Source: Catenaria anguillulae PL171
Taxonomy: Eukaryota > Blastocladiomycota > Blastocladiomycetes > Blastocladiales > Catenariaceae
NCBI GenBank assembly: GCA_002102555.1
Contig: MCFL01000158.1
Location: 1 to 56,342 of the forward strand
Direction of reading: 5' to 3'
Length of the DNA stretch: 56,342 nt
Below the pieces are notes generated by a model. The model worked only from the letters and a program-made list of their open reading frames with translations, ran no database searches and was not told the origin of the DNA. Shown piece by piece: positions 1 through 11,006 of the stretch; positions within the stretch are counted from its first letter, which is position 1; each line of letters opens with the position of its first letter. The translations under genes and the position numbers were made by a program.

Positions 1-1528
1 TGCTCGTCTCCGCTTGCTTGTCGCCCGTCGTGTCGATTGTCTTCTGGCGCTTGTTCCTGCCTCGATCCGTTGGTGACTGTGAAACGTCCTCGTGCGGCCG
101 GGTTTGCGGTCGCCGCCTGGCCACCGGTTCTTGATCGACCTCCATCTCGTCTCCTCCGTCCTCTTGGCCTTGTGCAGTCGCCTCCATGTTCTTCCGAATA
201 GCAACTGCCGCCTCCATGGCCGCGCCATTGTCGCCCTTGGCCAGCGATTCGACCACTGACAAAAGCGATCCAATGAGCTGGTTTTGCTCTTGCATCTGCG
301 CATCGACCCGGCGCTCGCTGCCCTTCAAACCTTCCACCGTCGCTTCCAATTTGCCAATAGTAGACTTGAGCTGCTCGTTCTCTTTCCTGAGCGCGGCGTT
401 CTCGGCCTCCAACTCGGCCACACGGCGATCCTCCTCCTGTCCAGCAGCAACACGACCTGTCGAACCGCCACCAGCTGCGGAAGCGTACGATTGGCCGTTG
501 ACCACCCGCGCTCTGCCAGGGCTTGCGCCATGCCTTTGTGCAGCTTGCTGTTTTTGCGCCTCTTCTCTCTCCTTCCACTCCTTCCTCGCCGCACACTGGG
601 TTTGAGTGTGGTCAGGTTCACCACATGAGAAACAGAGCTTGATACTGGCCGGGTAAACCTGGGCTCGTGCACCGTTGATGACGAGACGTCCTCCGTCCTG
701 GAGCATGGCCTCGCGGACCTCCTTGTTGCCCGCCTGCCACAACACAATCGAAAATTCACGGAGGCGGTTGTTTTCGACTGCGATGGCACGACCGCCGCCC
801 AATCCGTCAAATTCAATGAAGGCGATCTGGTTGACCGCATCCTTGTGAACGACCACTTGTAGCGTCAAATCCTTGTCCTTTACCTTGGCTCTAAAGTCTT
901 CAAGCGAGGCGTAGAGCGATGTGTACTGACGGCGGAAAAACATCGGCGCATCATTGCCTGCCGCTTCCATGGCAGTCTTGGACGGGAATCGGACCTTTGT
1001 ATATTTAGATCCGAGGATATCAATAGAACCTTCGACCTGCAGCTCGCCCCACTGCTTTGACAAAAACTCCCTCACCTCGCCCAGACTGGCGCCCCTGCTC
1101 AGCGGCCCAGCGAATCCAACAAACTGGCGCTTCTCGCCATCCACCTCATCCCATCCGTGCTTCTCAATGCGCATCACGCCGAGGCCCTTGACTTCAATGG
1201 TGTCCGGCGGCATGACGGCGAGAGAGAACGTAAACTTGACAAAGTCGCCAATCTGGCCAGGGCACTTCCTGAGGTCACGGTATGGGATCCGCTGCATGTC
1301 CATGGCGTCGGCCAGCATCTTCATGACAATCCCGGTGGCCCCATTGACTATCTTGTGCTTGGGGACTTTGACCAGGTACTTGTCGTTTTCATTGTTGCCC
1401 AAGATGACTCGCCCGTTGTCTGGGCCTGGACGGAGCGCCGGGCAGCGGATGGTGCGACGGGTGACAAGGGTGAAGCCGTCATTCGCAGCCTTGGGGGCTT
1501 TGGGCGCCGGCCCACCGTTGTCTCGCAT
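1..1528 (-). CDS. LINE-type ORF1 protein, partial (runs off the left edge)
   Basis: An uninterrupted minus-strand frame runs from the Met at 1528 to the window edge; an in-frame stop lies a short way upstream of that Met. About 509 residues are visible. The first third has no motif I recognise; then comes a single zinc knuckle of CCHC spacing, CFSCGEPDHTQTQC, near 615-655. After it follow a Gln/Ala-rich linker, a leucine/glutamate heptad stretch around 325-440 that should form a coiled coil, and an acidic then basic tail. This order (unknown N-terminal domain, CCHC knuckle, coiled coil) is typical of ORF1 of non-LTR retrotransposons, whose product binds element RNA. ORF2 would lie outside the window to the left. 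The frame is fully open, so this is either a young copy or one under selection. A domesticated host nucleic-acid-binding protein is possible but less likely in this repeat-rich setting. Confidence 0.65.
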   Translation of the reverse strand, partial: MRDNGGPAPKAPKAANDGFTLVTRRTIRCPALRPGPDNGRVILGNNENDKYLVKVPKHKIVNGATGIVMKMLADAMDMQRIPYRDLRKCPGQIGDFVKFTFSLAVMPPDTIEVKGLGVMRIEKHGWDEVDGEKRQFVGFAGPLSRGASLGEVREFLSKQWGELQVEGSIDILGSKYTKVRFPSKTAMEAAGNDAPMFFRRQYTSLYASLEDFRAKVKDKDLTLQVVVHKDAVNQIAFIEFDGLGGGRAIAVENNRLREFSIVLWQAGNKEVREAMLQDGGRLVINGARAQVYPASIKLCFSCGEPDHTQTQCAARKEWKEREEAQKQQAAQRHGASPGRARVVNGQSYASAAGGGSTGRVAAGQEEDRRVAELEAENAALRKENEQLKSTIGKLEATVEGLKGSERRVDAQMQEQNQLIGSLLSVVESLAKGDNGAAMEAAVAIRKNMEATAQGQEDGGDEMEVDQEPVARRRPQTRPHEDVSQSPTDRGRNKRQKTIDTTGDKQAETS

Positions 1529-3190
1529 CTCGGCGTCGATCAGTTCGGGCGGGGCGCGACCTTAGTCTCGAAACCCGCCCCACATCCGTGAGTCATTGTG
1601 CCGCTCACTGTGATCACTGTTTGGCACGGTCACGTGCCCCACGTCAGTGGGTCTGGGACGAAATGTACGCGTCAGTGCTCGGAAAATGCCCTGGTCCATC
1701 CTGGCAGAAACGTGGCCCACTACGCCTTCAATTCTCATGGTAAAGGCCTCAGTCAGGTATCAAATGAACGATACACTCTCATTGTACTAGCCCAAAAATT
1801 AGTTAAGGATTTCGCGGCATACAGCGCCAGCAGCAGGCGCGCCACTGTCCAGGCTGGTTGTTCCCATGAGGCGCATTTGTCTAGACTCGCAAATGTGACT
1901 TGTGCCATGTGTGCTCAACCTCTCATAAGCTGGGTATATGGCTAGCAACTCTCCAAGGCCCAGTAGTGTCCCAAACTCGCCAAACCAACCCTGAAAACGG
2001 CAAGGCGTATTTATATGACCTGTTTTTGCGGCAATTTTCAGGTGTCCGTGACCGAGCCGTTAAGCCGGCGGTCGGAATCCTTTTGGACTAGAGTACCCAG
2101 TGTTCGAATTCCGCTGTGACCGATCGACGCCCCAACAAAGCAGTTGGAGACACCGTGAGATGCGAGACAAGCAAGCACCAGTCCTCGCTCCTCCGGATCC
2201 GTTTCCCTTACGACACAGTCCCGCTTTCCGTCATGCCCGCGAGTCCCAGAAACACCAGTCTTCAACGCCATCAACATCGCCGTGTGCACAACATTCAACT
2301 CCACAGCGACTCCCAACCACGGCTTCCGTCGGTCCTCGCTCTTTCCGCGGTCTATGTAACACCAACTCGCATCCATGCTTCTCAACCAGACCGGGTTTGA
2401 TGCCGAGAGCCTTGAAGCGCTTGCGACGAAATGCCCAGGCTACCTCCTCGCCGCCTTGTTCCCTCCGCTGAATTCGATTAATTGCAACATTCCGTCCATG
2501 CACGCACAATGGGGCCGTCTGGGTGACCACTGGACAGCGTACGACCTCATCACTCATCAATGCGCCCGCCAAGCTGCATGGCCATCCACCACCAACGCCA
2601 AATGCTAGCGTATCCACTGGCCCGACTACCCATCCACCATTCTCACCAGCCCCATCAAGCACGCAGCTGCCGCTCAACCCGTACGTCTCGTTCATGGGTT
2701 TACCCCGACTCCTCGCCCTCACAGTTCGATGCATGCACTCTTGACTGGCTCCAATCGGGAGAATATGTTCTCCCATTCGTTCTCTGCGCACGCTGCCCAC
2801 CCCAAATCCCTCCGTGTAAACTCGATTCTACAAGAAGCACGGCAAGTGGCGTATTCAACCCCGTCCCCATCCTCAAGTCATCTTCAAGCGTTGCGCCAAC
2901 CCAACTCTTGTGACTCTGCTCCTGTCTCTCCATCTCCGCTGCATCCCCATACTGTCAGCAGCGACAGACCTCCCTATGTCTCGCCTTGTGCGCAAATGTC
3001 GATTTACAAAACTCCTCAAAAGTCCTCCCAATCTTCCATGCCACCTCCGCCGTTCTCTCTGTCTTACATGCCATCTGGCCTTCCCTCTTTCTCATCGCGT
3101 CCACAGTTCATTTCCACTCCCACTAGAAAGTAGATTGTTGCCTCTTTTTTCACTGTGCCGTTTATTTATTTCTTTATCATCACCGCCTCG
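1529..3190. other. No gene recognised; possible 5' region of the leftmost LINE
   Basis: The part next to 1528 should hold the 5' untranslated region of the minus-strand LINE, but I cannot see where the element begins. From about 2100 to 3130 the plus strand is C-rich with many CCA/CTC runs, giving open frames on both strands (for example 2231-2800 on minus) with biased low-complexity composition and no family resemblance. I treat these as chance frames. Confidence 0.4.
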
Positions 3191-4149
3191 CCTATTCGCT
3201 AACAGTCAATACACATGCTATCATGGAAGGACGGCTACATTCACTTGCGCATATTACAAAGAACTGATGCCTGCCTAAAACACACAAAGCTCACAATCGC
3301 ACGTGGCCAGTACTTGAGTCGCACTGGCTATGGTTTGACCATTCTTGACACGCAAATGGTACAAATGATTCTTGATGCAGCCAGTGACGTACTCCTCAGA
3401 TTGGAACTTGGATCGATAGTTGTCACATTTGCACCAGAGAATGTGAGAAAGGATTGGTTTTCCGTACGCGGCAGCTGTGCAAGAGCGTTCTTGAGCTCGC
3501 TTGTGAGGTCTCCCGTAGTGTGACTCGCGATGTGGGGCCATTGTAATGTATTTAGTTCATTGAGAATCCATAGATACCTTTTCTTATGGCAGCGGTTGGT
3601 TTTCCACGATTCAATCGAGCAGAGCAGGGGTACCGAGCAGAATCGGTCTCACAACCAGTCTCTCTTCCCGTCCATCACACACGCCGACGCGGCACCCGGT
3701 TGTAGAGACTGGAGTAAATGACCTACGGCTTCGAGAAATTACAGTATGATAGTACAGAGTCTTAGCTTCCATTTGATGCTCGCGCGGACTTTTTTCGATG
3801 AGATTTGACTGTGTAGTGGCCTGCGGCGGCGCAGGTATTTTTCGAACACAGGCGCGTACAAAACGTTCCAGACCCTCTGGCGAGGTGATCATTTGTGAAC
3901 AATTAGCACGTGATGTGGTGTGATGGGTGGTTGATCGTGCTGATCAGTGAACAATGGTCAACGGAGCGAGAGGGTCTGGTTACGAGACTAGCGCGACCTG
4001 GGGCGGCCGGGCCGCCCATGGCGGGGGGCTCGGCAAGCGTGGCCATGTTTGGCGGAATTCGTTGGAAGGCTCGGTGTTGAGGACTTTGCGTGAGGTGCTT
4101 TACATAGATTTTGAGCTATCTCGCAGGTGTGCGACTTTTTTCGTCATGA
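3191..4149. other. No gene recognised
   Basis: Short open frames exist on both strands (3215-3523 plus, 3275-3541 minus), but they overlap in antisense, have no recognisable motif and lack splice-supported extensions. No tail or target duplication of a known repeat of this window was seen. It may be unique sequence separating two retroelement blocks. Confidence 0.35.
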
Positions 4150-4162
4150 TCCGAGAATAGAT
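4150..4162. repeat. Left member of a short inverted repeat bounding the LINE block
   Basis: TCCGAGAATAGAT here is matched in reverse orientation at 11556-11568 (ATCTATTCTCGGA). The left copy borders LINE-A sequence in minus orientation and the right copy borders LINE-A 3' UTR sequence in plus orientation, so the repeat marks where one LINE 3' UTR is split and inverted. It could be the overlap left by twin priming or by a local inversion. Confidence 0.5.
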
Positions 4163-4466
4163 GATGAATAACTGGGTTGAGGCAACAGTGTGCAGAATGA
4201 AACAGGGGAAAGTCACGCCACAATCACAGAGATAGCAGTCGGAGAAGGCGAAGGGACAAAAATGGAATGTGTACCTGACTGTACCCCGACACAGGTAGCA
4301 AAGCGTTGCTGTGCATGGCCAAATCCGAACTGGGGAGTCGAGGGCCCTGGGAATGTGTTGTGGAATTGCCACTCATCAAAGGGGACAGGTGCATGCGAGG
4401 TGGCAAAGGAGCCAACTAGCAGTGAGCAACCAGCGCGACATTTGTAGGTGTAGTGTGCGGCAACAA

Positions 4467-4841
4467 TTTTTTTTTAAAATTGTACCTCAGGACAATTGTA
4501 CATTTGGTGACAATCCATGAACAAATACACAACACAAACTTGAAGCTTGGAGGACTTGGACTTGGGTCTTGTACTTGACACAGGCGGGAACACAGAGGGA
4601 CACGTGGTGCTTGCCAAGAGGGGGCTCAGATTGAAGTTGAGCAGGCGGGATCCACCCCGGACGGCTTGCACCTGAAGCAACTTGAATTTTAACTTGTGCT
4701 TGGCAACCAAACCAAATCCACGCACAAGCAAGTGGCAAGGACTATAGAAATACTATACCAGAATCGCCGCCTGTGGGGTTCGAACCCACGACCTCCACAG
4801 TGGACGCTCGGCGCCTTAACCACTGTGCCATGACAGCCCTC
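4467..4841 (-). mobile_element. tRNA-derived SINE, family 2 (375 bp), complete with target duplication
   Basis: On the minus strand a tRNA-like head begins at about 4841 with an A-box-like TGGCACAGTGG and a B-box GGTTCGAACCC, followed by a unique body and a tail ending GTCCTGAGGTACAATTTT plus A-run at 4467. It is flanked by the perfect 16-bp duplication TAGTGTGCGGCAACAA (4451-4466 and 4842-4857) and sits inside LINE-A 3' UTR. The head is tRNA-like only: it runs straight into the SINE body, so it should not be annotated as a functional tRNA gene. Confidence 0.85.
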
Positions 4842-4939
4842 TAGTGTGCGGCAACAAACAAAGAGTCCATGGGCGACTGCCGGGGTCTCGAGATGCCCTC
4901 CTCTTGGCAGTGGGCCCATTGGCAGGGTTGTCGCGCCGG

Positions 4940-6550
4940 TAATTCCAAGAACCGCCTTGCACGCTCTCACGTACTCGTTGGGTTGCTACGGGGCAACCCA
5001 AGCTGTCGGCGACAGGATCAAGTCCATGAGCAGTCTCACCCCACTCTGTCGCCATGATGTGAGAAGGATCAGAGTCTGTTGGGAAGGAAAAGTCGAACGT
5101 GGCACAAGCAGCACAGCCTCATCCCCATCACAAGCAAGTGAAATACCAAGTTGAGTGAGAACCGCAGCTTCAACTCCGCTCGCCAAACAATGTGGCGCGC
5201 AAAAGAGGATCAAGCACAGCAAGGTGTACAGCAATTGGCGAGTCAAAGTCACACAAGCAGCGACGCCGGTAGAGCACAGGTGAAAATGTGCAAAGATTCA
5301 GCGAAATAGCAAGATGAGCAATGTAGCATTGGTCACTGAATTTTTTTATCTGTCCAAGTGGTGCAAGCAGCACGGGTCCCGTTGGAGCCAGGTCCACGTG
5401 AAAACAAAAAAGAATTGACAGTTGAGAGACATGCACAGGTCCTTGGAGCAGGGAATGCCTATTGTGACGGGCAAGAGTGGCGCAAGCAGCACGGCATGGG
5501 CCCTGCATACAACTTGGCACACCATCGTTTAGGGCCGAGGAAAGAGCAAGATAGGGCTGGGGGTGCATCAGATCGGACCGCGGTGGTGCAAGCAGCACTG
5601 CAAGCCGTTCAGCACTTGATCATTCAAAGTGGTGCAAGCAGCACAGTAGGCACCGTAGCAGACATCTTGCCAAAAGTGCGCGAAATAGCAAGAAGGGCGA
5701 CAACGCATATTGACCGACCTGTGTGCGACACAGCATTGCTCGCTGACCGATGTGATCTGCCAAAGAGGTGCAAGCGGCACAGCCCGAGTCCGGAGCGAGA
5801 CAAAGGTTGAGGGTACGGGCGAAACAGCGCCAGGCATGTGCGATCAGCCTGCAATCAACAAGAGCCAAAGCCAAGTGCAACAGCGAGTAGAGATTCCCGG
5901 TCAGGTCTGGCAAGCGAGCAGCGACGAGGTATTGGAGGGACAGGAGTGTTGCAAGCAGCATGGCATGAGCCCGGCGTTGGGCGAAATGAATTGGTGTCGG
6001 CTTCTGCGCGATCTTGTCGAGTTCCACCAGTCCGCTAACCGCTCGGGAGAAAAGGAGGTAGGTAATGGCAGTTGGTCAGGGATACTGATTTAATGCTGGG
6101 CGAGTAAATGCTACAGGTGCCGCAAGGTCAAGAGTAGCATTGCAGGAAATGAGAGATCAACAATTAATATACTTTGAGTAAAGAGAGACAAGCACGCTGG
6201 CAGCAAGCGAACAAAAATCACCAAGTATCACGTTCATACAGGGCTTCTGCGACTGGTCGCAGCCTGCTCCGCTGCTCGAGCCGGCTGTGCCGGCCCTTGC
6301 AGCTTTGCGACTGCGGCTGGATCCAACTGGTACTGGTACAGCAACCAAAAACAATAATGGCAATAGTTTTGTGAATAAATGGAGACCAGGCTTGGCCTCG
6401 AACACAGCCAGAACGGCGACAATAGGTCGACCGTGAATGCCAAAAGAAGAATGGGTGGGAGACAGGAAATGATGTTACACAAAACACTACATCAAAGAAA
6501 TACCGGACCATTAGCCGCGATTTCCTGACATTTCCGCCATCATTTCAAGT
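4940..6550. other. Unassigned block interrupting LINE-A, with degenerate repeats
   Basis: LINE-A homology stops near 4940 and resumes near 6555. The material between has no RT, transposase or host domain that I recognise and no clear target duplication at its ends. Its main visible structure is a set of scattered repeats around the motif TGCAAGCAGCAC (5100-5965). The last 400 bp (6130-6540) is featureless to me. It may be an old satellite-like or non-autonomous element. Confidence 0.4.
5098..5965. repeat. Irregular array of degenerate repeats with core TGCAAGCAGCAC
   Basis: Eight copies of a G(T/C)GCAAGCAGCAC-like core occur near 5102, 5249, 5360, 5481, 5586, 5632, 5770 and 5950, at spacings of about 46-180 bp. 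Some are preceded by a second shared block: GCGAAATAGCAAGA near 5300 and 5680, and a related GCGAAACAGCG near 5820. A shared CATTG(G/C)TC..TGA stretch lies near 5325 and 5745. In minus-strand translation the longer unit gives a recurring VLLAPL.QI..S.QC..AH pattern, but frames are not kept across units, so I read this as non-coding repeat DNA. Confidence 0.5.
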
Positions 6551-7954
6551 CTACACTCAGGGTTGCCCCTTTGCACTCCTCTGGTGCGCGTCGCTCAATC
6601 GGTCCAACTAGCTTGCATCGCTCCTTCCACAACACAGTCTGGATGGTCGTGGAGGCAATTGCAACAACTTGTGCGAGGATGGGTGCAAGATTGAGGAACT
6701 GTTGCCGCAGATGCACGTCAACCACACACGCCGCTGTTGCTTGGATCTTGGTTGTGCTCTTGAGCTGTTCGACGAGGGTCTTTGCCAGTCCACAGTAAGC
6801 TGTCATCTTACAACGCCGCAGCAGCTCCACCACTTGTTCATGCACGTCCAGCCGGCACGTCCAGAGAAAGTCAGCAAGCGCTGGGCATCTGGACCAGTGC
6901 TGCTGATCGTCAAAGGCGCCACAGAGTACGCAATCCGGGGATGGCACATGGACTGGCCAATACTTGTGGAGCTGAGCGCGAGTTGGCAGCGGCCTGTCAA
7001 AACCTTGACGCGGAACATGACTGATGAGTCGCCAGCAAATGACGCGAACATGGATGACGCCTTGCGACCATTGTGAATGGCCCTGCGGAACACCATCAAG
7101 TCCGGCTGGCCAGCCAGTCTGAGCATGTACAAATACAACTCGATGCGGGATTGCAACTGCGCATGATTCCGGATTGTGCGACTAACCTGCGCATACACCA
7201 ACTCATGGCTGATCTGCAATAGCGCACCTAAGTCGATTTCGCTCAAAAATTGTGGTGATAGGGCGCACACCTCGCGGCGATGTGCACCACAGCGAGCCAG
7301 CTCGTCCGCCTTCTCATTCTCCACGTTCCCATCATGGCCCTTGACCTTGACAAGCTCTAGCACAATATCCCTTTCTTTGACTAGTGCGTGAAGGACGAGT
7401 AACAAGTCGTGCAAAGGCAATGGGTGGCGTGGCGCAACCGCTTCAGCATCAGTGATGCCCAGAAACATTGGAATGACTTGCACAGCAACAGCTGAGTCTG
7501 AAAAGACACGCGCACGCGATCCGGCAGGAAGGTTGTCAACAATCGCAAGAACAGCGGCAACCTCAGGGTGTGATGAGCTGGTCGGAGCGGGTGGCAGTCG
7601 TCCGAAGATTTCCAGGTTGAGCTGGGGGCAGTGGGCACCAAGCCCCATAACGGCATCAGCCGTATTCGTAGCAGGTTGCAGCGAGCCATCTGTCCAGCAG
7701 TCAAGAACTGCGTCATGGTGCGCCGTGAGCAGCTGTGTGACATTTGCGAGTGGTGGAACTGAGTAGGCTGAGCTTGGATGGTGGCCGTCGTCATCACCGT
7801 CACTATTGTCACTGTCAACATCCATGTCATCTTGGATGTCCCCAGGGAAGAAGCTAGACATGTATAGGCAATGCTCAGGCAGCTCGTGTGAGCAACAGCC
7901 GATCTCGTTCTTTGAGTCAGTAGATCGGCGTGATGGTCCAGTTGTGTTTGTCAT
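6540..7954 (-). pseudogene. LINE-A ORF2 fragment: RNase H and C-terminal region
   Basis: The frame from 7954 to 6803 gives 383 residues. Acidic linker MDVDSDNSDGDDD is followed by RNase H landmarks in order: WTDGS, PEVAAV, SDSAVA and GHDG..N.KADELA, which carry the D-E-D-D catalytic residues of RNase HI. Downstream, FRVKVLTGR marks the start of the region that in intact copies leads to the CVLCG..DDQQHW..C zinc motif; here the frame shifts just after it, so the zinc motif is out of frame and the rest (to about 6540) is readable only in other frames. No reverse transcriptase part is present. Non-functional remnant. Confidence 0.75.
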
Positions 7955-8156
7955 TCAGGCACCGGACCGTGTGCGGCCGCACCTGTGTCCGTATGTGCAA
8001 CTGCTCCAGGGCTCTGCGGCGCACAGCGACCCCGACGACGACTCAGACGCCTCCAGCATTGGCAACAACAACGATGGCATACAGAATGATAACGAACCTG
8101 CCATTTTCTCCTTGGCTCCTGTTGTGACCCGTACCGTGCCCACCTGAGCAGGAAAA

Positions 8157-9473
8157 CGCGACCTTGATTGTTGGACTGATGGGTTGGTGCAACCCGCAAC
8201 TGACGCACGCGCATCCAAAATGGGTTTTGGCGCTCACTGCCCGCAGCTCGGCCTAGAGATGTATGGCCGCCTCCCACCGGCGCCAGCCAGCTCAACCAGG
8301 CCGGAACTCTATGCTGTTTGTGCCGTTGCGGCGTACCTCCCACCGCGTTCCCGAATCCGGGTGCACTCAGACTCGTCAGCAACTTGCACGCTCGTCGCGA
8401 TCGCTCTTGCCCAACCCCAACCAGCCCTCCCTTCCGCTTGACTAGTTTCCCCTTTGTTCGACCTTCTCCTGGTACTTCGCGCCATCCCTTGTTGCTGCCA
8501 ATTGCAGATTACCATGGTGAAGGTGAAAGGTCACTCTGGCAACAAGAACAATGACAAAGCTGACCGACTTGCCGCACAAGGAGCTGCGCTTGACCAAGCA
8601 TGTAGTTTCTCCGGAGCGCTTCTCGCAACCATTGACTTTGGGGCAGTCCTTGTCGTTGGTCACCTACCAATCTACTCAAGTTGCAACAAGGTGCTCAGTG
8701 ATGTAGTCTCGCTGTCAGCGAGGGCCCAGATTTTGGCATACTTGGCACGACTGGCACCAAATCCCGACGTGTTGGTGTTTGAAAAGGCCATTTGGAATGG
8801 TAAGAAGCCCTCCGCCCGTGCAGCATCGTTCTTGCTTGACTCCATTATCACGTTTCGAGTCAATCTTTGACCGGGCGCCTCCCGACCCGTGCCCGACTGC
8901 ACAAGTACTGGCCGGACCGAGTGCCTTCACCAAATTGTGTTTTGTGCTGGGCAGTCGACAATCAGGACCATTGGGCGGTGTGTCCACAACTGGACCAGGA
9001 GCGGTGGGAGCTTGGGGTTGCAGCGCATGAACACGTCGAGCAGCTGCTCAAGGGCAGTGATGCATGCCTCCAGATTCAAGCAAGGTGTTTGCTCGGACAT
9101 TTGCTGCACCTGAACCATCTCCATGCCACAGCTGCATGCGTCGTTGATTTTGTTTTGCGTCGCCGCTTCCCCAGGCTGGCTGCGCTTTTGCCCAAGATCG
9201 TTGCGAGTGTATCAACGCTCATCTGGTTGACTTTGTGGATGCCAAGGTGTCAGCGTGTCGGTCCGATTGCCACAGTGTTGCGCGAGGGCACGGGTGCAAC
9301 CTTTTGTCGATGCCACGTGTGCACCAGCATGGAACGACAGCCTCGCCAGGGCACGCACACCAACTCGCCAGCCCTTGTTGCCTGCCATTACATCTATGAG
9401 TCAGCAGTAGGTGACACACCACTTGTAGGTGCAGCGCAGCAAGGGATTGACCCACTTTCAATGGCGACTTGGG
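8157..9473 (+). pseudogene. LINE-B copy 1 ORF2 fragment: RNase H and zinc motif, frameshifted
   Basis: Three consecutive frames cover one protein region. The first (about 8157-8440) has WTDGL, PELYAV and HSDSSAT; the second (8454-8870) has VKVKGHSGNKNNDKADRLA and ends at FRVNL; the third (8867-9473) starts TGRLPTRARLHKYWP and has the cysteine motif CVLCWAVDNQDHWAVC. All RNase H catalytic acidic residues are present but the reading frame changes twice, so the copy is dead. The segment ends at SMATWGPF, exactly where copy 2 is inserted. Confidence 0.75.
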
Positions 9474-11006
9474 GGCCATTCACAGTGGCCGCAAGCCCGC
9501 CGCGCGTGTTGCATCATTCTCCCTTGACTCCTCGGTCACTTTCCGCGTCAAGGTGCTCACGGGGTGGCTCCCAACGCTTGCCCAATTGCACATGTACTGG
9601 CCAGATCGCGCCCCGTCACCGCTCTGCACACTGTGTGGCTCTTTGGATGACCAGCAGCATTGGGTGGTGTGTCCAAGGCTGGCTGACGAGCGGTGGGAGC
9701 TTGGCGTGGCGGCCCACGAATGTGTTGAGCAACTTTTGCCAGGCGCTGACACGACTCTCGCCGTCCAGGCAAGAAGTGTGCTTGCCCACTTGTTGCACCC
9801 AAGTCGCCTGCGCGCAACAGCGGCGTGCGTAGTAGACTTGGTACTACGCAGGTGGTTCCCCGGACTTGCATCCCAGCTCCCGTGGATTGTGGCAAGTGTT
9901 TTGTTGCTCGTCTGGTGCACGGTGTGGAAGCCGCGGTGTGAGAAGGTTGGTGATTGCTCCACCAGGCCAAGACAACCGAGGCGAGACCAATTGCCTCTGC
10001 CAAGTATGCACGACCAAAGGTCAACAACAACATCAAGTAGCGGCGTCTGTGTCTGCAGCTCAAATTGCATGCCACTTCATGCACGAGTTGGCTATTGGTG
10101 CTCCACCCCTCCTTGGTGCTGCCCAAGACGACATCAGGCCGCTTCCTTGGGCGTTCTGGCATCACCTTGGTGCCATGCCAGGTCTGGCACAACCGCTTTT
10201 CCGACTCCGCCCATCGGCAAAGCGTTTTGTAAATCGTGTCGCGGTGCGCAGCTTGTCCATGCCTCACACGACTGTTGTTCCTGTCCTCTCCCTGCCCCAA
10301 ACCTAGCCCCCTGACAGTCACCCTGCCTGCCTCACCCCCTCTTGTGAACTTCCATTGGAAAACGGAAACCACCTGGAAAGGGAAAAAAAAAAAACGAACT
10401 GATTGGATGTCTCACATGGACTGCTTGTTTCCAGGCCAAGTGGTTTTGGCACAGTGGTAACACTCCCGCCTTGCAAGGCGAAGGTTGTGGGTTCGAATCC
10501 CACCCAAGTCGCTTGGTCCTCCCAAGACAAGCATCGCATGGCCCTCCTGTGGTCATGCCTATGTCAAAGCACAAGACATCCCAAGTTCCCTTCCCATCTT
10601 CCAAGCAATTGTGTCGTGTGTGGTTGTGTGCTTGAATGTCATTAGAAGTGTAATTGTCTGAGGTTAAATTTTTTTAAAAAAAGGAGTGCTTGTTTCCCCC
10701 ACTCCCCTGCATCGATTGTCATACGCCCATGCCTTGACCCCCCCCCACCCGCACTCTTGATGCTGCCTCCTTTGCCCTCACCATGATTACTTGCTCTTAC
10801 CACCATTGGCTTACATACTCTTCCTCTCCCCCTCCCCCCCCCCCACTGTTGCCAACCGCTCCTTCCATTGTGTTGTGTGCCTGTTGCTGCCTCTGGCAGG
10901 TGTATTCTGAGTGTCTGTTTGAATTATCACCCCTTTCCCTTCCTCTTTGGGTGTTCAGATCTGATATGATTTCATAAATACATGCAACGTGGTTAACCAA
11001 AAAAAA
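9474..11006 (+). mobile_element. LINE-B copy 2, 5'-truncated, inserted in copy 1
   Basis: Perfect 17-bp duplication TTCAATGGCGACTTGGG flanks the insert (9457-9473 and 11007-11023). The insert begins in the region coding HSGRKPAARVASFSLDSSVTFRVKVLTGW and keeps the motif CTLCGSLDDQQHWVVC before the frame drifts after about 9950. It ends with ATACATGCAACGTGGTTAACC and an A-run at 11006. It contains a SINE at 10433-10686. Truncation at the 5' side and poly-A at the 3' side are standard for target-primed reverse transcription. Confidence 0.85.
10433..10686 (+). mobile_element. tRNA-derived SINE, family 1b (254 bp)
   Basis: Plus-strand SINE whose head (TTTTGGCACAGTGGTAACAC, then GGTTCGAATCCC) is nearly identical to the heads of the family-1 SINEs at 13747 and 26347, yet whose body and tail differ. 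The tail, GTAATTGTCTGAGGTTAAA plus T/A run, resembles that of the family-2 SINE at 4467. Flanked by the 11-bp duplication TGCTTGTTTCC (10422-10432 and 10687-10697), inside LINE-B copy 2. Confidence 0.8.

Larger units (their letters stand above)
4163..7954 (-). mobile_element. LINE-A copy (RNase H-bearing non-LTR retrotransposon), old, with insertions
   Basis: Minus-strand copy of the most abundant LINE here. Its 3' UTR lies at 4163-4450 and 4858-4940 and its ORF2 C-terminal region at about 6555-7954, recognisable by similarity to the better copy at 20448-22104. It is interrupted by a SINE at 4467-4841 and by a block of unrelated sequence at about 4940-6550. The coding part has an acidic linker, an RNase H domain and the start of the C-terminal cysteine motif, then loses frame. 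No poly-A tail is seen at the 4163 end; the missing 3' part appears in opposite orientation at 11557-11862. Confidence 0.7.

Noticed and set aside
2231-2800. 189-codon minus frame as a gene
   Set aside because: Low-complexity composition, overlapping open frames on the other strand, no motif.
4770-4841. tRNA gene on the minus strand
   Set aside because: Good A and B boxes, but the sequence continues into a SINE body with tail and target duplications; the anticodon arm does not fold properly.
5098-5965. CRISPR-like array
   Set aside because: Cores are degenerate and spacings range from 46 to 180 bp; the genome is eukaryotic.
10383-10394. Poly-A as the tail of another insertion in LINE-B copy 2
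   Set aside because: No repeat tail precedes it and no duplication was found around it.
10440-10512. tRNA gene
   Set aside because: Same tRNA-like head as in three SINE copies; the CGCCTTGCAAGGCG part gives no proper 7-base anticodon loop.
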